Of a stretch of DNA of 44,424 nt, positions 32,626 to 41,584 are shown in pieces. The DNA is taken from assembly GCA_016293535.1 (NCBI GenBank), contig JAEDEB010000014.1, positions 1 through 44,424 on the forward strand. Direction: 5' to 3'. The DNA is from Bacteroidales bacterium (GTDB lineage: Bacteria; Bacteroidota; Bacteroidia; Bacteroidales; UBA932). The stretch's first letter is position 1. Every line of letters starts with the position of its first letter. Position numbers and translations under genes: made by a program. The notes under the pieces were generated by a model, which saw only the letters and a program-made list of their open reading frames with translations, had not been told where the DNA came from and searched no databases.

Positions 32626-35493
32626 ATGCCCCGGAAAAGCGAAGCCGAAAAGGAAGCAGGGAATCTTGAAATGAACGAAGGCGACATCATCATACGACAT
32701 GCAAAGGTCAACAACCTCAAGGACATCTCTTTGGAGATTCCGAGGGGAAAGCTGGTAGTGATAACCGGCGTTTCCGGTTCGGGAAAGTCCTCCCTTGCCT
32801 TCGACACCCTGTTCGCCGAAGGACAGAGGCGCTTTGCCGAGAGTCTCTCCTCCTATGCGCGCCAGTTTCTGGGCCGTATGTCCAAACCGGACGTGGAGGC
32901 CATCGAGGGCATTCCCCCGGCTATTGCGATCGAGCAGAGGGTAAATATACGAAACCCACGCTCCACTGTCGCAACGACCACGGAAATCTATGATTACCTG
33001 CGCATCATATTCGCCCGCATAGGCCGGACCTATTCACCCGTAAGCGGCAGGGAGGTAAAATGCCATACGGACACCGACGTTATGGACTATATATTCTCTT
33101 TCAACGGGGAAGTCGCGTTCATACTGACGGATCTGGGATGGAGCGGACGCAACGACAAGGTGGAACTGATGCTCGCCCTCAAGGAAGAGGGTTATACCAG
33201 GTTCATGGTCGGAGACACTCCTGTCCGTATCGAGGACGTGATGATGAAGTCCGAAAGCGGCGATTTTCCGGATGAGGTGTACCTGCTCCACGACAGGGTG
33301 AGGACGGACGTGCCGCGCGAGGGCCGGGACTGGGATGATACCCGCACCCGCGTACTCGCGTCCATAGAGAATGCTTTCACAAAGGGAGGCGGCAGCCTGA
33401 TGGTGAAGACTCCGGGACAGATGCGCTGTTTCACCAACCGTTTCGAAGCGGACGGCATCAGTTTCGCCCGCCCGGACGAATACCTTTTCAGCTTCAACAG
33501 TCCGCTCGGAGCCTGCCCCGAATGCGGCGGACTGGGGAAAATAATAGGAATCAGCGAAGACCTTGTCGTTCCCGACAAGAGTCTGTCGATATATGAGGGT
33601 GCAGTCGCCTGCTGGCGCGGGGAAAAGATGGGCTGGTTCAAGAACCAGGCTGTCCTCAACGCCGAACGCTACGGACTCGACATCTTCACACCATATTGCA
33701 ACCTGAGCGCAAAGGACAAATCCATACTCTGGGAAGGCCGCGCCGGGGACAGCGAGGAGAGTTCCATTGTGGGACTGGACGAATTTTTCCGATGGGTGGA
33801 AAAGAACCGCTACAAAATCCAGTACCGCTATATGCTCAACCGCTATTCCGGAAGGACGACCTGCCACGCCTGCGGCGGCAGCAGACTTCGCAAGGAGGCC
33901 CTTTACGTCAAGGTCGGAGGCAAGAATATCCACGAGCTGCTGAGCATGAACGTGGATGGTCTTCTGGATTTTCTGACACATCTCGAACTCACCCACGAAG
34001 AGCATCTCATCGCCGACAAGGCCATACAGGAAACCTGCACCCGCCTGCAGTACATAAAGGATGTGGGACTGTCGTACCTGACCCTGGACCGCAGTTCGAA
34101 CACCCTTTCGGGCGGCGAAAGCCAGAGAATAAACCTGGTGACGGCACTCGGCAGTTCCCTTGTCGGGTCCATGTACATACTCGACGAACCTTCCATAGGG
34201 CTTCATCCCCGCGACACGGAACGTCTCATCGCTGTTCTCCGACGTCTGCGTGACCTCGGGAACACCGTTGTGGTCGTTGAACACGACGAGGAGATGATGA
34301 GGGCTGCGGACGTGCTCATAGACATGGGGCCGAAAGCCGGAAAGGACGGGGGCGAAATCGTCTTCAAAGGGAAACTTTCGGAAAATGCCGTAACGGAGAA
34401 GACGATGGAGAGGTCGCTTACCCTGCAGTACCTCAGCGGAAGGCGTGAGCGTTATGTAAGGGAGAAGAGGAAAAGTCCATACCACATCACGGTCGAGGGC
34501 GCAATGGAACACAACCTCAAGGACATAAACGTGGAGTTTCCTCTCAACGAACTCGTCGTCGTGACCGGCGTGAGCGGTAGCGGGAAGTCCTCGCTTGTCG
34601 GGGATATACTCTACCCTGCCCTGTTCCGCCGCCTCAACGAAACCGGCGCCGCTCCGGGCACATTCCGCCGGCTCGGCGGGAACCTTGAGCGGATAACGAG
34701 AGTCGAATACGTGGACCAGAATCCCATAGGAAAGAGTTCGAGGTCCAATGCGGTCACCTATCTCAAGGTATACGACGACATACGGCGCCTGTACAGCGAA
34801 CAGCCGTATGCACGCATGAACGGCTACGGTCCGGCATTCTTCTCCTTCAACCAGGACGGAGGACGTTGTCCGGAATGCCAGGGTGAGGGATTCGTGAAGA
34901 TAGGGATGCAGTTCATGGCCGACGTCACGATGGTGTGCGAATCCTGCGGAGGACGCCGTTTCAAGCCGGACATTCTGGAAGTCAAGTACAAGGGCAGGAA
35001 CATAGACGACATTCTCGGAATGAGCATTTCTGAGGCCATAGACTTCTTCGCCGCCCAGCCCGAAGAGGAGGCTAAAAAGATAGCCCGCAAGCTCCAGCCC
35101 CTTGTGGACGTGGGACTTTCATATATAAAGCTCGGCCAGAGCAGCAGCACTCTTTCGGGCGGAGAGAGCCAGAGAATCAAGCTCGCCTACTTCCTGTCGA
35201 TGACAGAGGACAGCGACTCCTACCGAAAGCAGAGCATAATGTTCATATTCGACGAGCCTACCACGGGGCTCCATTTCTTCGATGTGGAGAAACTCCTCCG
35301 AAGTTTCGATGTCCTCCTGAGAAAGGGTCACAGCGTGGTTGTCGTCGAGCACAATCCCGACGTCATCAGGGCTGCGGACTGGGTCATCGACATGGGCCCG
35401 GATGCCGGGGACGAAGGCGGCAGGGTGGTCTTCACCGGAACGCCTGAGGAACTTGTCAGGGAAGGGCGGACATTCACGGCAAAATATATCTGA
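32626..35493 (+). CDS. uvrA: Excinuclease ABC subunit A
   Basis: This 955-residue DNA-damage recognition ATPase belongs to nucleotide excision repair. Two ABC ATPase modules are visible: Walker A GVSGSGKSS at about residues 49 and 649, two LSGGESQR signatures, and two D-E Walker B blocks (YILDEPSIGLHPRD, FIFDEPTTGLHFFD). Zinc-site cysteines occur in CPECGGLGK, CHACGGSR and CPECQGEG/CESCGGRRF. The start at 32626 follows the TAACTTTG promoter by 17 nt; another ATG at 32671 would give the more usual family N-terminus (940 residues). A reading from 32410 is wrong because it would include the tRNA-Asp gene. The stop is 2 nt before the Stealth gene, so the two are probably one operon. Confidence 0.96.
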   Translation: MPRKSEAEKEAGNLEMNEGDIIIRHAKVNNLKDISLEIPRGKLVVITGVSGSGKSSLAFDTLFAEGQRRFAESLSSYARQFLGRMSKPDVEAIEGIPPAIAIEQRVNIRNPRSTVATTTEIYDYLRIIFARIGRTYSPVSGREVKCHTDTDVMDYIFSFNGEVAFILTDLGWSGRNDKVELMLALKEEGYTRFMVGDTPVRIEDVMMKSESGDFPDEVYLLHDRVRTDVPREGRDWDDTRTRVLASIENAFTKGGGSLMVKTPGQMRCFTNRFEADGISFARPDEYLFSFNSPLGACPECGGLGKIIGISEDLVVPDKSLSIYEGAVACWRGEKMGWFKNQAVLNAERYGLDIFTPYCNLSAKDKSILWEGRAGDSEESSIVGLDEFFRWVEKNRYKIQYRYMLNRYSGRTTCHACGGSRLRKEALYVKVGGKNIHELLSMNVDGLLDFLTHLELTHEEHLIADKAIQETCTRLQYIKDVGLSYLTLDRSSNTLSGGESQRINLVTALGSSLVGSMYILDEPSIGLHPRDTERLIAVLRRLRDLGNTVVVVEHDEEMMRAADVLIDMGPKAGKDGGEIVFKGKLSENAVTEKTMERSLTLQYLSGRRERYVREKRKSPYHITVEGAMEHNLKDINVEFPLNELVVVTGVSGSGKSSLVGDILYPALFRRLNETGAAPGTFRRLGGNLERITRVEYVDQNPIGKSSRSNAVTYLKVYDDIRRLYSEQPYARMNGYGPAFFSFNQDGGRCPECQGEGFVKIGMQFMADVTMVCESCGGRRFKPDILEVKYKGRNIDDILGMSISEAIDFFAAQPEEEAKKIARKLQPLVDVGLSYIKLGQSSSTLSGGESQRIKLAYFLSMTEDSDSYRKQSIMFIFDEPTTGLHFFDVEKLLRSFDVLLRKGHSVVVVEHNPDVIRAADWVIDMGPDAGDEGGRVVFTGTPEELVREGRTFTAKYI

Positions 35494-35495
35494 GT

Positions 35496-36383
35496 ATGAT
35501 GGACATCGTGATCACATACGTCGACGGACTTGACCCGCAATGGCGCAAAGCATATTCCGAAGCCACGGGAAAACCCGTGAACGAGAAGCGTTACCGCGAC
35601 TGGGGTACGCTGCGTTATCTGATGAGGGGCATAGAGAAACATCTTCCTGATGTGGGCAAGGTGTTCCTCGTAGTCTCGTCGGAAAGCCAGGTACCCGGCT
35701 GGGTAAACCGCGAGACGGTCAGAGTCGTGCTCCATTCGGACATCATCCCGGAGCGGTTCCTGCCCGTTTTCAACAGCACCGCAATAGAGATGTTTCTCCA
35801 CAGAATAGAGGGACTTTCGGAACAATTCCTATACTTCAACGACGATTTCTTCCCTATGAAGGACTGCAGCATGGAGGACTTCTTCCCCGACGGCAAGCCG
35901 CTTTTCCGTCCTGCCCGCCATCTGTTCGCTACGAATTTGTTCAAGCGTCAGGTCCGCAATTCCGCCATACTTGCCGCAAGGGCTGCAGGACGCAGACGTC
36001 CCCTGCTTTACGTCAGGCCACAGCACACCTGCGCCCCTATGCTCCGCAGCCGCTCCGAGGAAGCATACGCAATCTGCCGCGAGGAAATCGAGGCTTCCGT
36101 GACAATGCTCAGGGATGCGCGCAACTACAACCAGTATCTGTTCACCGACTATTGTTTCTACAAGGGACTGTGCCATATCGGAAAGATTTCCAACAAGCAT
36201 TTCTCGGTCGCCGCAGCATCTGTGGACTCGATATGCTCATTCATTGAGAATCCGGACCGCAAGCTGGTCTGCATCAATGATGTGAACATCCCGGAAAACC
36301 GGTATGAAGAGCTCAGAAGCCGAATACTGGAATCCTTCGAAAGGCATTTCCCCGAAAAATCGGCGTACGAACTCTTGCAATAA
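35496..36383 (+). CDS. Stealth family capsular polysaccharide phosphotransferase
   Basis: This 295-residue sugar-1-phosphate transferase relative shows the Stealth conserved regions in order: CR1 DIVITYVDGLDPQW (residues 3-16), CR2 with RYRDWGTLRYLMRGIE (32-47) and FLYFNDDFF (111-119), CR3 around the HTCAPML stretch, and CR4 CINDVN (about residue 259). Family members transfer hexose-1-phosphate onto a glycan, making phosphodiester linkages in capsules; the animal GlcNAc-1-phosphotransferase is homologous. The gene starts 2 nt after the uvrA stop and is on the other side of tRNA-Asp from the cytidylyltransferase operon, with which it may share a product. Donor sugar is unknown. Confidence 0.88.
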   Translation: MMDIVITYVDGLDPQWRKAYSEATGKPVNEKRYRDWGTLRYLMRGIEKHLPDVGKVFLVVSSESQVPGWVNRETVRVVLHSDIIPERFLPVFNSTAIEMFLHRIEGLSEQFLYFNDDFFPMKDCSMEDFFPDGKPLFRPARHLFATNLFKRQVRNSAILAARAAGRRRPLLYVRPQHTCAPMLRSRSEEAYAICREEIEASVTMLRDARNYNQYLFTDYCFYKGLCHIGKISNKHFSVAAASVDSICSFIENPDRKLVCINDVNIPENRYEELRSRILESFERHFPEKSAYELLQ

Positions 36384-36439
36384 TCTTCCTGCAGCAGGTC
36401 AAAATCATCAAATTTAGATTACCTTAGTAATTTTCAAAT

Positions 36440-36453
36440 GGAGGAAGTCCTCC
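36440..36453 (+). other. Small hairpin in the glmS leader
   Basis: GGAGG (36440-36444) pairs with CCTCC (36449-36453) around the loop AAGT, 26 nt before the glmS start. It is short and may be chance. The leader shows no recognisable glmS ribozyme fold. Confidence 0.25.
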
Positions 36454-36478
36454 TGAAAGCACTCAAAATACGCAGAAA

Positions 36479-38332
36479 ATGTGCGGAATAGTAGGATATA
36501 CGGGATACAGGGAGGCCTACCCCATACTGATAAAAGGCCTTCACAGGCTCGAGTACAGGGGATATGATTCTGCCGGAGTCGCCCTGCTCGACGAATCTGA
36601 CAATTCACTATCGATCTACAAGGCCAAGGGCAAGGTATCCGGGCTCGAGTCCATCGCGGACAGCCGGCCCCATTCCGGGTGCATAGGAATAGCCCACACA
36701 AGATGGGCAACCCACGGTCTCCCGACGGAGAACAACGCCCATCCCCACCAGTCCGAGAACGGGAGGCTTACCATAGTCCATAACGGCATCATAGAGAACT
36801 ATGCGGTGCTGCGCGAACAGCTCAAGTCCAAGGGCTACCATTTCCGCAGCGAAACGGACACCGAGGTGCTCGTCCAGCTGATCCAGTACACCGTCGACAC
36901 CACGGGCGAGGACGTCGCGACCAGCGTGAGACTGGCCCTGGGAAAGGTCATAGGTGCATATGCAATCGTGGTCATCGACAGGGATAACCCCGACACGATC
37001 ATCGCGGCGCGCAAGAGCAGCCCCATGGTCATAGGCATAGGCGAAGGGAACTGCGAATTCTTCATCGCCAGCGACGCATCCCCGATTGCGGAGTACACGA
37101 CGAAGATGGTATATCTGAGCGACGGCCAGATTGCGCTCTGCCGCAGGGGCGAGGAACTGCAGGTGCTTACCCTCGACAATGACCTCGTAAAGGTAAAGGT
37201 CAGGAACGTGAAACTCGACCTCAACATGCTCGACAAGGGAGGATATCCCCACTTTATGCTCAAGGAAATCCACGAGCAGCCTTCCTGCCTGAGGGACTGT
37301 ATGAGGGGAAGGATAGTGGAAGACGGAAAGCGGGTGGTTCTCAGCGCCATAACCGAACACAGGGAGGAACTGCTCAATGCCCGGAGAATAGTGGTGGTAA
37401 GCTGCGGAACCTCCTGGCACGCCGGTCTGATAGGCAAGCAGCTCATAGAGCAGTACTGCAGGATACCGGTGGAAGTGGCATACGCCAGCGAATTCCGTTA
37501 CAGCGACCCGGTAATCGACGACAAGGACATAGTCGTGGCCATTTCCCAAAGCGGTGAGACGGCAGACACACTCGCTGCCATACAGCTTGCCTCCGAGAGA
37601 GGAGCCCTGGTCTACGGGGTGGTCAATGCCGTAGGAAGCAGCATAGCGAGAAATTCGGATACGGGAACATACATACACGTGGGCCCGGAAATAGGCGTGG
37701 CCAGCACGAAGGCATTTACTGGGCAGGTCACGGTGCTCGCGATGATGGCGCTTGCAATCGGCAGGGAAAAGGGCACAATCGGCGACGAGGAATACGAGAA
37801 CCTCATTGCCGAGCTGCTCTCGATTCCTGAAAAGATGGAAAAGGTGCTCAGTCAGGACGGCAGGATAAGGCAGATAGCCGAAAAGTTCAGGGACAAGCAC
37901 AACGCGCTCTATCTGGGCAGGGGCATCAACTACCCCGTTGCCCTCGAAGGAGCACTCAAGCTCAAGGAGATAAGCTACCTCCACGCCGAGGGCTACCCTG
38001 CGGCCGAGATGAAACACGGTCCTATCGCCCTCGTGGACGAGGAGATGCCAGTGGTGTTCCTTGCCACCCATTACGGGCTTTATGAAAAGGTAATCAGCAA
38101 CATGCAGGAGGTCATCGCCCGCAAGGGACGCATACTCGCCATCGTCACTGAAGGTGACGAGACCGTCAGGAATATGGTGGAGGATGTGATAGAGGTGCCT
38201 CAGGTCCACAGTTCCCTGGCTCCCCTGCTGACCGTGCTCCCGCTCCAGATGCTTGCCTACCATGTGGCAGTATCGAAGGGTCTCGACGTGGACCAGCCGA
38301 GAAATCTCGCCAAAAGTGTGACAGTTGAATGA
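36479..38332 (+). CDS. glmS: Glutamine--fructose-6-phosphate aminotransferase (isomerizing)
   Basis: This 617-residue cytosolic enzyme makes glucosamine-6-phosphate, the first step to UDP-GlcNAc for peptidoglycan and lipid A. The catalytic Cys2 follows the initiator Met in MCGIVGYTGYR, the glutaminase domain covers about 1-230 (HTRWATHG, HNGIIENY), and two SIS domains follow (VVVSCGTSWHAG, AISQSGETADTL, GRGINYPVALEGALKLKEISY, HAEGYPAAEMKHGP). The C-terminal KSVTVE matches the family end. The stop overlaps the next start as ATGA, implying coupled translation with the DUF4954 gene. Confidence 0.96.
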   Translation: MCGIVGYTGYREAYPILIKGLHRLEYRGYDSAGVALLDESDNSLSIYKAKGKVSGLESIADSRPHSGCIGIAHTRWATHGLPTENNAHPHQSENGRLTIVHNGIIENYAVLREQLKSKGYHFRSETDTEVLVQLIQYTVDTTGEDVATSVRLALGKVIGAYAIVVIDRDNPDTIIAARKSSPMVIGIGEGNCEFFIASDASPIAEYTTKMVYLSDGQIALCRRGEELQVLTLDNDLVKVKVRNVKLDLNMLDKGGYPHFMLKEIHEQPSCLRDCMRGRIVEDGKRVVLSAITEHREELLNARRIVVVSCGTSWHAGLIGKQLIEQYCRIPVEVAYASEFRYSDPVIDDKDIVVAISQSGETADTLAAIQLASERGALVYGVVNAVGSSIARNSDTGTYIHVGPEIGVASTKAFTGQVTVLAMMALAIGREKGTIGDEEYENLIAELLSIPEKMEKVLSQDGRIRQIAEKFRDKHNALYLGRGINYPVALEGALKLKEISYLHAEGYPAAEMKHGPIALVDEEMPVVFLATHYGLYEKVISNMQEVIARKGRILAIVTEGDETVRNMVEDVIEVPQVHSSLAPLLTVLPLQMLAYHVAVSKGLDVDQPRNLAKSVTVE

Positions 38333-40326
38333 TGAAGGAATACAGAAAACTCAGCGCACAGGAAATCGCGCTGCTTGAAAATGCGGGATGTACCGCAGAG
38401 AACTGGGACTGCGTGGAAGTATCGGAAGGCTTCGACGCAGAGTCCATAAGGAACGTCAATTTCAGCGGAACAGTGCGCCTGGGCTCATCCGGGCACATTT
38501 TCAAACTCCCCGGAGGCATATGCAGGAAGGCCGGCATCAGCGATGCTACCCTCCACAATGTCACTGTCGGCGACGGTTGCCTGATACGCAATGTCCATAA
38601 TTACATCGCGAACTATGAGATAGGCGACAGATGTTTCATCGAGAACGTCGGGGTGATGGTTGTGGACGGAGAGTGCAGTTTCGGAAACGGGGTGCGCATA
38701 TCCGTGCTCAACGAAACCGGCGGCCGGGAAGTGACGATTACCGAACGCCTGAGTTCGCATCTGGCTTATATGACTGCCCTCTACCGTCACCGTCCGGAGT
38801 TCATCGCCAATGTCGAAAAAATCTCCTCGGACTATGCCGCATCGCTGCGCAGTTCTGTCGGATGGATAGGAAACGACGTGAGGATAGTCAATGTCCAGTA
38901 TATTGCCGGCGTACGCATAGGCGATTCGGCGAGAGTCGAGGGCGCCGCCAAACTCGTCAACGGAACAGTGGTTTCCAAACCCGAAGCCCCCGTGTACATA
39001 GGCAACGGTGTGATATGCACCGATTTCATCATCTGCAGCGACAGCCGCATCGAGGACGGGGTTATGATGAGCCGCTGCTTCGTGGGCCAGGCCTGCCGTT
39101 TCGGGCACGGGTATTCGGCGAGCGATTCCCTCTTCTTCTGCAACTGTCAGGGCGAAAACGGGGAAGCCTGCGCAATCTTTGCGGGCCCATATACGGTTAC
39201 CCACCACAAGAGCACCCTGCTCATCGCAGGAATGTTCTCCTTCATGAACGCGGGCTCCGGTTCCAATCAGAGCAACCACATGTACAAACTCGGCCCAATA
39301 CACCAGGGAACCCTGGAAAGGGGTGCGAAGACGGCGTCCGACTCATACATTCTCTGGCCTTCGAGAGTTGGCGCATTTTCCCTTGTGATGGGCAGGCACG
39401 TCACCCATTCCGACACGACCAACCTGCCGTTCTCATACATTATCGAGAACAAGAATGCCACCTACCTCGTCCCAGGCGTCAATCTCAAGAGCGTCGGCAC
39501 CATACGCGACGCCCAGAAATGGCCCAAGCGCGACGGACGCCACGACAGCGACAGGCTCGACTACGTGAACTGCAACCTCCTCTCGCCTTTTACGGTTCAG
39601 AAGATGATGAAGGGCCTCGCAACCCTCGAGGGACTGCGCTCCGCCAGCGGAGAACTCAGCGACGTTTACTCATTCCACAGCACGAAGATAAGCAACTCCT
39701 CCCTCCACAAGGGCATGGGATACTACAGGACTGCCATAGACAAATTTATGGGCAACTCATTGATATCCAGACTCCAGGGAAGCAATGGAGAGATTTGCGC
39801 CGACTCCGATGAGGAGCTTCACAGCATACTCAAGCCCGACTCCCCTACCGGTTCCGGCGAATGGGTCGACCTGTCTGGCCTTATAGCTCCGAAGAGCGAG
39901 ATAAACTCCCTTATGAAGGCCGTAGAGAAGGGTGAGATCACCACTCTCGCACAGATAGGGGAAGCCTTCAGGCGGCTTTCCGAGAACTACTACTCCTATG
40001 AATGGACCTGGGTATTCCAGCATATACAGGAGGTTTACGGAATCAATCCGTCCAAGATGACCCGCGAGGATGCCATCAGCCTCATCGAGAGGTGGAAGGA
40101 AGCTGTAGTCAATCTGGACAGGATGGTCTATGAGGACGCCAGGAAGGAGTTCAATCTCGCCAGCATGACAGGATACGGCGCCGACGGAAATCGCGAACAG
40201 AAGGAACTCGATTTCGAGAATGTGCGCGGAGATTTCGAAAACAACTCCTTCGTGAGCACCATACTCAAGCATATCGAGACCAAGAGCGCGCTCGGAGACA
40301 GGGCCATAGCCGCGCTGCAGAAATAG
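38329..40326 (+). CDS. DUF4954 family left-handed beta-helix protein
   Basis: This 665-residue protein is of a type largely confined to Bacteroidota. The N-terminal two-thirds show many imperfect hexapeptide turns (TVGDGCLIRNVHNYIANYEIGDR; VRIGDSARVEGA; YIGNGVICTDF; RIEDGVMMS), expected for a left-handed beta-helix like those of acyl- and nucleotidyl-transferases. The remainder is mostly alpha-helical. It has no signal peptide, so it is likely cytosolic. Its first ATG overlaps the glmS stop, and a second ATG follows at once (MM). GlmU, which acts two steps after GlmS, also has a beta-helix acyltransferase domain, so a role in amino-sugar metabolism is plausible but unproven. No catalytic residue can be assigned. 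Confidence 0.85.
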   Translation: MMKEYRKLSAQEIALLENAGCTAENWDCVEVSEGFDAESIRNVNFSGTVRLGSSGHIFKLPGGICRKAGISDATLHNVTVGDGCLIRNVHNYIANYEIGDRCFIENVGVMVVDGECSFGNGVRISVLNETGGREVTITERLSSHLAYMTALYRHRPEFIANVEKISSDYAASLRSSVGWIGNDVRIVNVQYIAGVRIGDSARVEGAAKLVNGTVVSKPEAPVYIGNGVICTDFIICSDSRIEDGVMMSRCFVGQACRFGHGYSASDSLFFCNCQGENGEACAIFAGPYTVTHHKSTLLIAGMFSFMNAGSGSNQSNHMYKLGPIHQGTLERGAKTASDSYILWPSRVGAFSLVMGRHVTHSDTTNLPFSYIIENKNATYLVPGVNLKSVGTIRDAQKWPKRDGRHDSDRLDYVNCNLLSPFTVQKMMKGLATLEGLRSASGELSDVYSFHSTKISNSSLHKGMGYYRTAIDKFMGNSLISRLQGSNGEICADSDEELHSILKPDSPTGSGEWVDLSGLIAPKSEINSLMKAVEKGEITTLAQIGEAFRRLSENYYSYEWTWVFQHIQEVYGINPSKMTREDAISLIERWKEAVVNLDRMVYEDARKEFNLASMTGYGADGNREQKELDFENVRGDFENNSFVSTILKHIETKSALGDRAIAALQK

Positions 40327-40397
40327 CAAGCGGCACAACCCTCAGGATCATAATAAGTTATAACTTGCGGAACTTGAGTTACCATAATTTCAAAAGC

Positions 40398-41567
40398 ATG
40401 AAACTGAAGAAAGCGGCAGCCTGGGCTGCAGGAATCGTCGTGGCCGTCATAGCGGTGGCGGCAATTGTCATAGCCGCGGTATGGGGCCGCGAAATCGGGA
40501 CCATAGCATCGGTGGAACAGGTAGATGCCGACGGTTACCTGTACAGGATGGATTACAAGGCGAGATATGACCTTGACGAAATCATCGGCATGGACATAGA
40601 CAGCAATGCAAAACTCCTCGACTACGTTGTGTCGAAGGTCGGCAAGGGCATAAGGTTCAAACTCAAGAGTTCCCAGGTTGCGGAAGAGGGAGAGGAACTC
40701 AAGGCTTTCAGCTGCACCAGCTTCCAGGCCCGCAAGGCAGAGGGAGATGGCTTCTTCTATGGACGCAACTACGACTATTATAAGAACCCGACTATGGTGA
40801 CCTACTCGCGCCCGAAGGACGGATATGCATCAATAGCATGCAGCGACATGTCCCATTTCGGGTACAGTCTCGAGAAACTCCCCAAGGACCTCAAGAGCAA
40901 GCTGCTCTGCATCGCATCTATATATGCACCCGTTGACGGAATGAACGAAAAAGGCCTCTGCACGTCCATAATGGCCCTTCCTCATCAGGCATCGCAGCAG
41001 AACACCGGCAAGCACGCCGTCGGAACAACCATTCTGATGAGACTGTTCCTGGACCGTTGCGCAACCGTTGCCGAAGCTCTTGAGCTTGTGGCGTCCGTTG
41101 ACATAAGGCACGACGCTGCCGTGGGTTCGGGTTACCACTATATGGTCGCCGACGCCAACGGAGACTGCGCCGTAATCGAATTCGACAAGGATGAGGGATG
41201 GAAGACCCTGATTGTGAGAAAGGAAGAAGGCAAGAACTGGATGCACGTGACCAACCACCTTCTCAGCCCGAAATACTATACAACCGTTCCGGATATCGCA
41301 GTGGGGAACCCGAACAGCCACAGCTGGTGGAGATACGAGACAGTGGGAAAATTCCTTGAGGACCATGACGGCGTCCTCTCTCTGGACCAGGCTCAGGAAT
41401 GTCTCGCCGAGGTACATTGGGTGGATCTTCTCTGGCCTGACGGCACCATAGAGGATACTCAGTACAGCAATATCTATGACCAGCAGGAACTTGTGCTCCA
41501 TCTGCGCAATTGGAACGAATACGACACGACCAGGGACTTCGCTCTCTTCCCATACTCTGTGAAATAA
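40398..41567 (+). CDS. Membrane-anchored linear amide C-N hydrolase (choloylglycine hydrolase / C45 type Ntn hydrolase)
   Basis: This 389-residue protein begins with a single hydrophobic helix (about residues 7-32), which probably anchors it in the cytoplasmic membrane with the enzyme outside. The Ntn-type domain begins with FSCTSFQA, candidate nucleophile C106, followed by FFYGRNYDYY with the conserved Arg and Asp, DGMNEKGLC, and a late NHLLSPKYY block. This is the pattern of the bile-salt hydrolase/penicillin acylase superfamily. The nucleophile usually becomes N-terminal after processing, so cleavage before C106 would be needed. The ATG at 40398 was preferred over one 11 codons earlier because it opens on the basic residues before the helix. 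A 17-nt gap to the next gene suggests an operon. The substrate is unknown. Confidence 0.78.
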   Translation: MKLKKAAAWAAGIVVAVIAVAAIVIAAVWGREIGTIASVEQVDADGYLYRMDYKARYDLDEIIGMDIDSNAKLLDYVVSKVGKGIRFKLKSSQVAEEGEELKAFSCTSFQARKAEGDGFFYGRNYDYYKNPTMVTYSRPKDGYASIACSDMSHFGYSLEKLPKDLKSKLLCIASIYAPVDGMNEKGLCTSIMALPHQASQQNTGKHAVGTTILMRLFLDRCATVAEALELVASVDIRHDAAVGSGYHYMVADANGDCAVIEFDKDEGWKTLIVRKEEGKNWMHVTNHLLSPKYYTTVPDIAVGNPNSHSWWRYETVGKFLEDHDGVLSLDQAQECLAEVHWVDLLWPDGTIEDTQYSNIYDQQELVLHLRNWNEYDTTRDFALFPYSVK

Positions 41568-41584
41568 TCTTCAAAGATTTCTGA

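Noticed and set aside
33034..34512. A 492-codon minus-strand open frame opposite uvrA
   Set aside because: It mirrors the codon pattern of uvrA and shows no protein family features.
36384..36478. A glmS ribozyme or riboswitch before glmS
   Set aside because: The leader is only 95 nt and lacks the conserved core; only a 5-bp hairpin is visible.
36608..38263. A 551-codon minus-strand open frame opposite glmS
   Set aside because: It lies wholly antisense to a clear glmS, has no recognisable domain and has a composition typical of a shadow frame.
38631..39812. A 393-codon plus-strand frame inside the DUF4954 gene
   Set aside because: It is very rich in Arg, Pro and His, as expected for an out-of-frame reading of a GC-rich gene.
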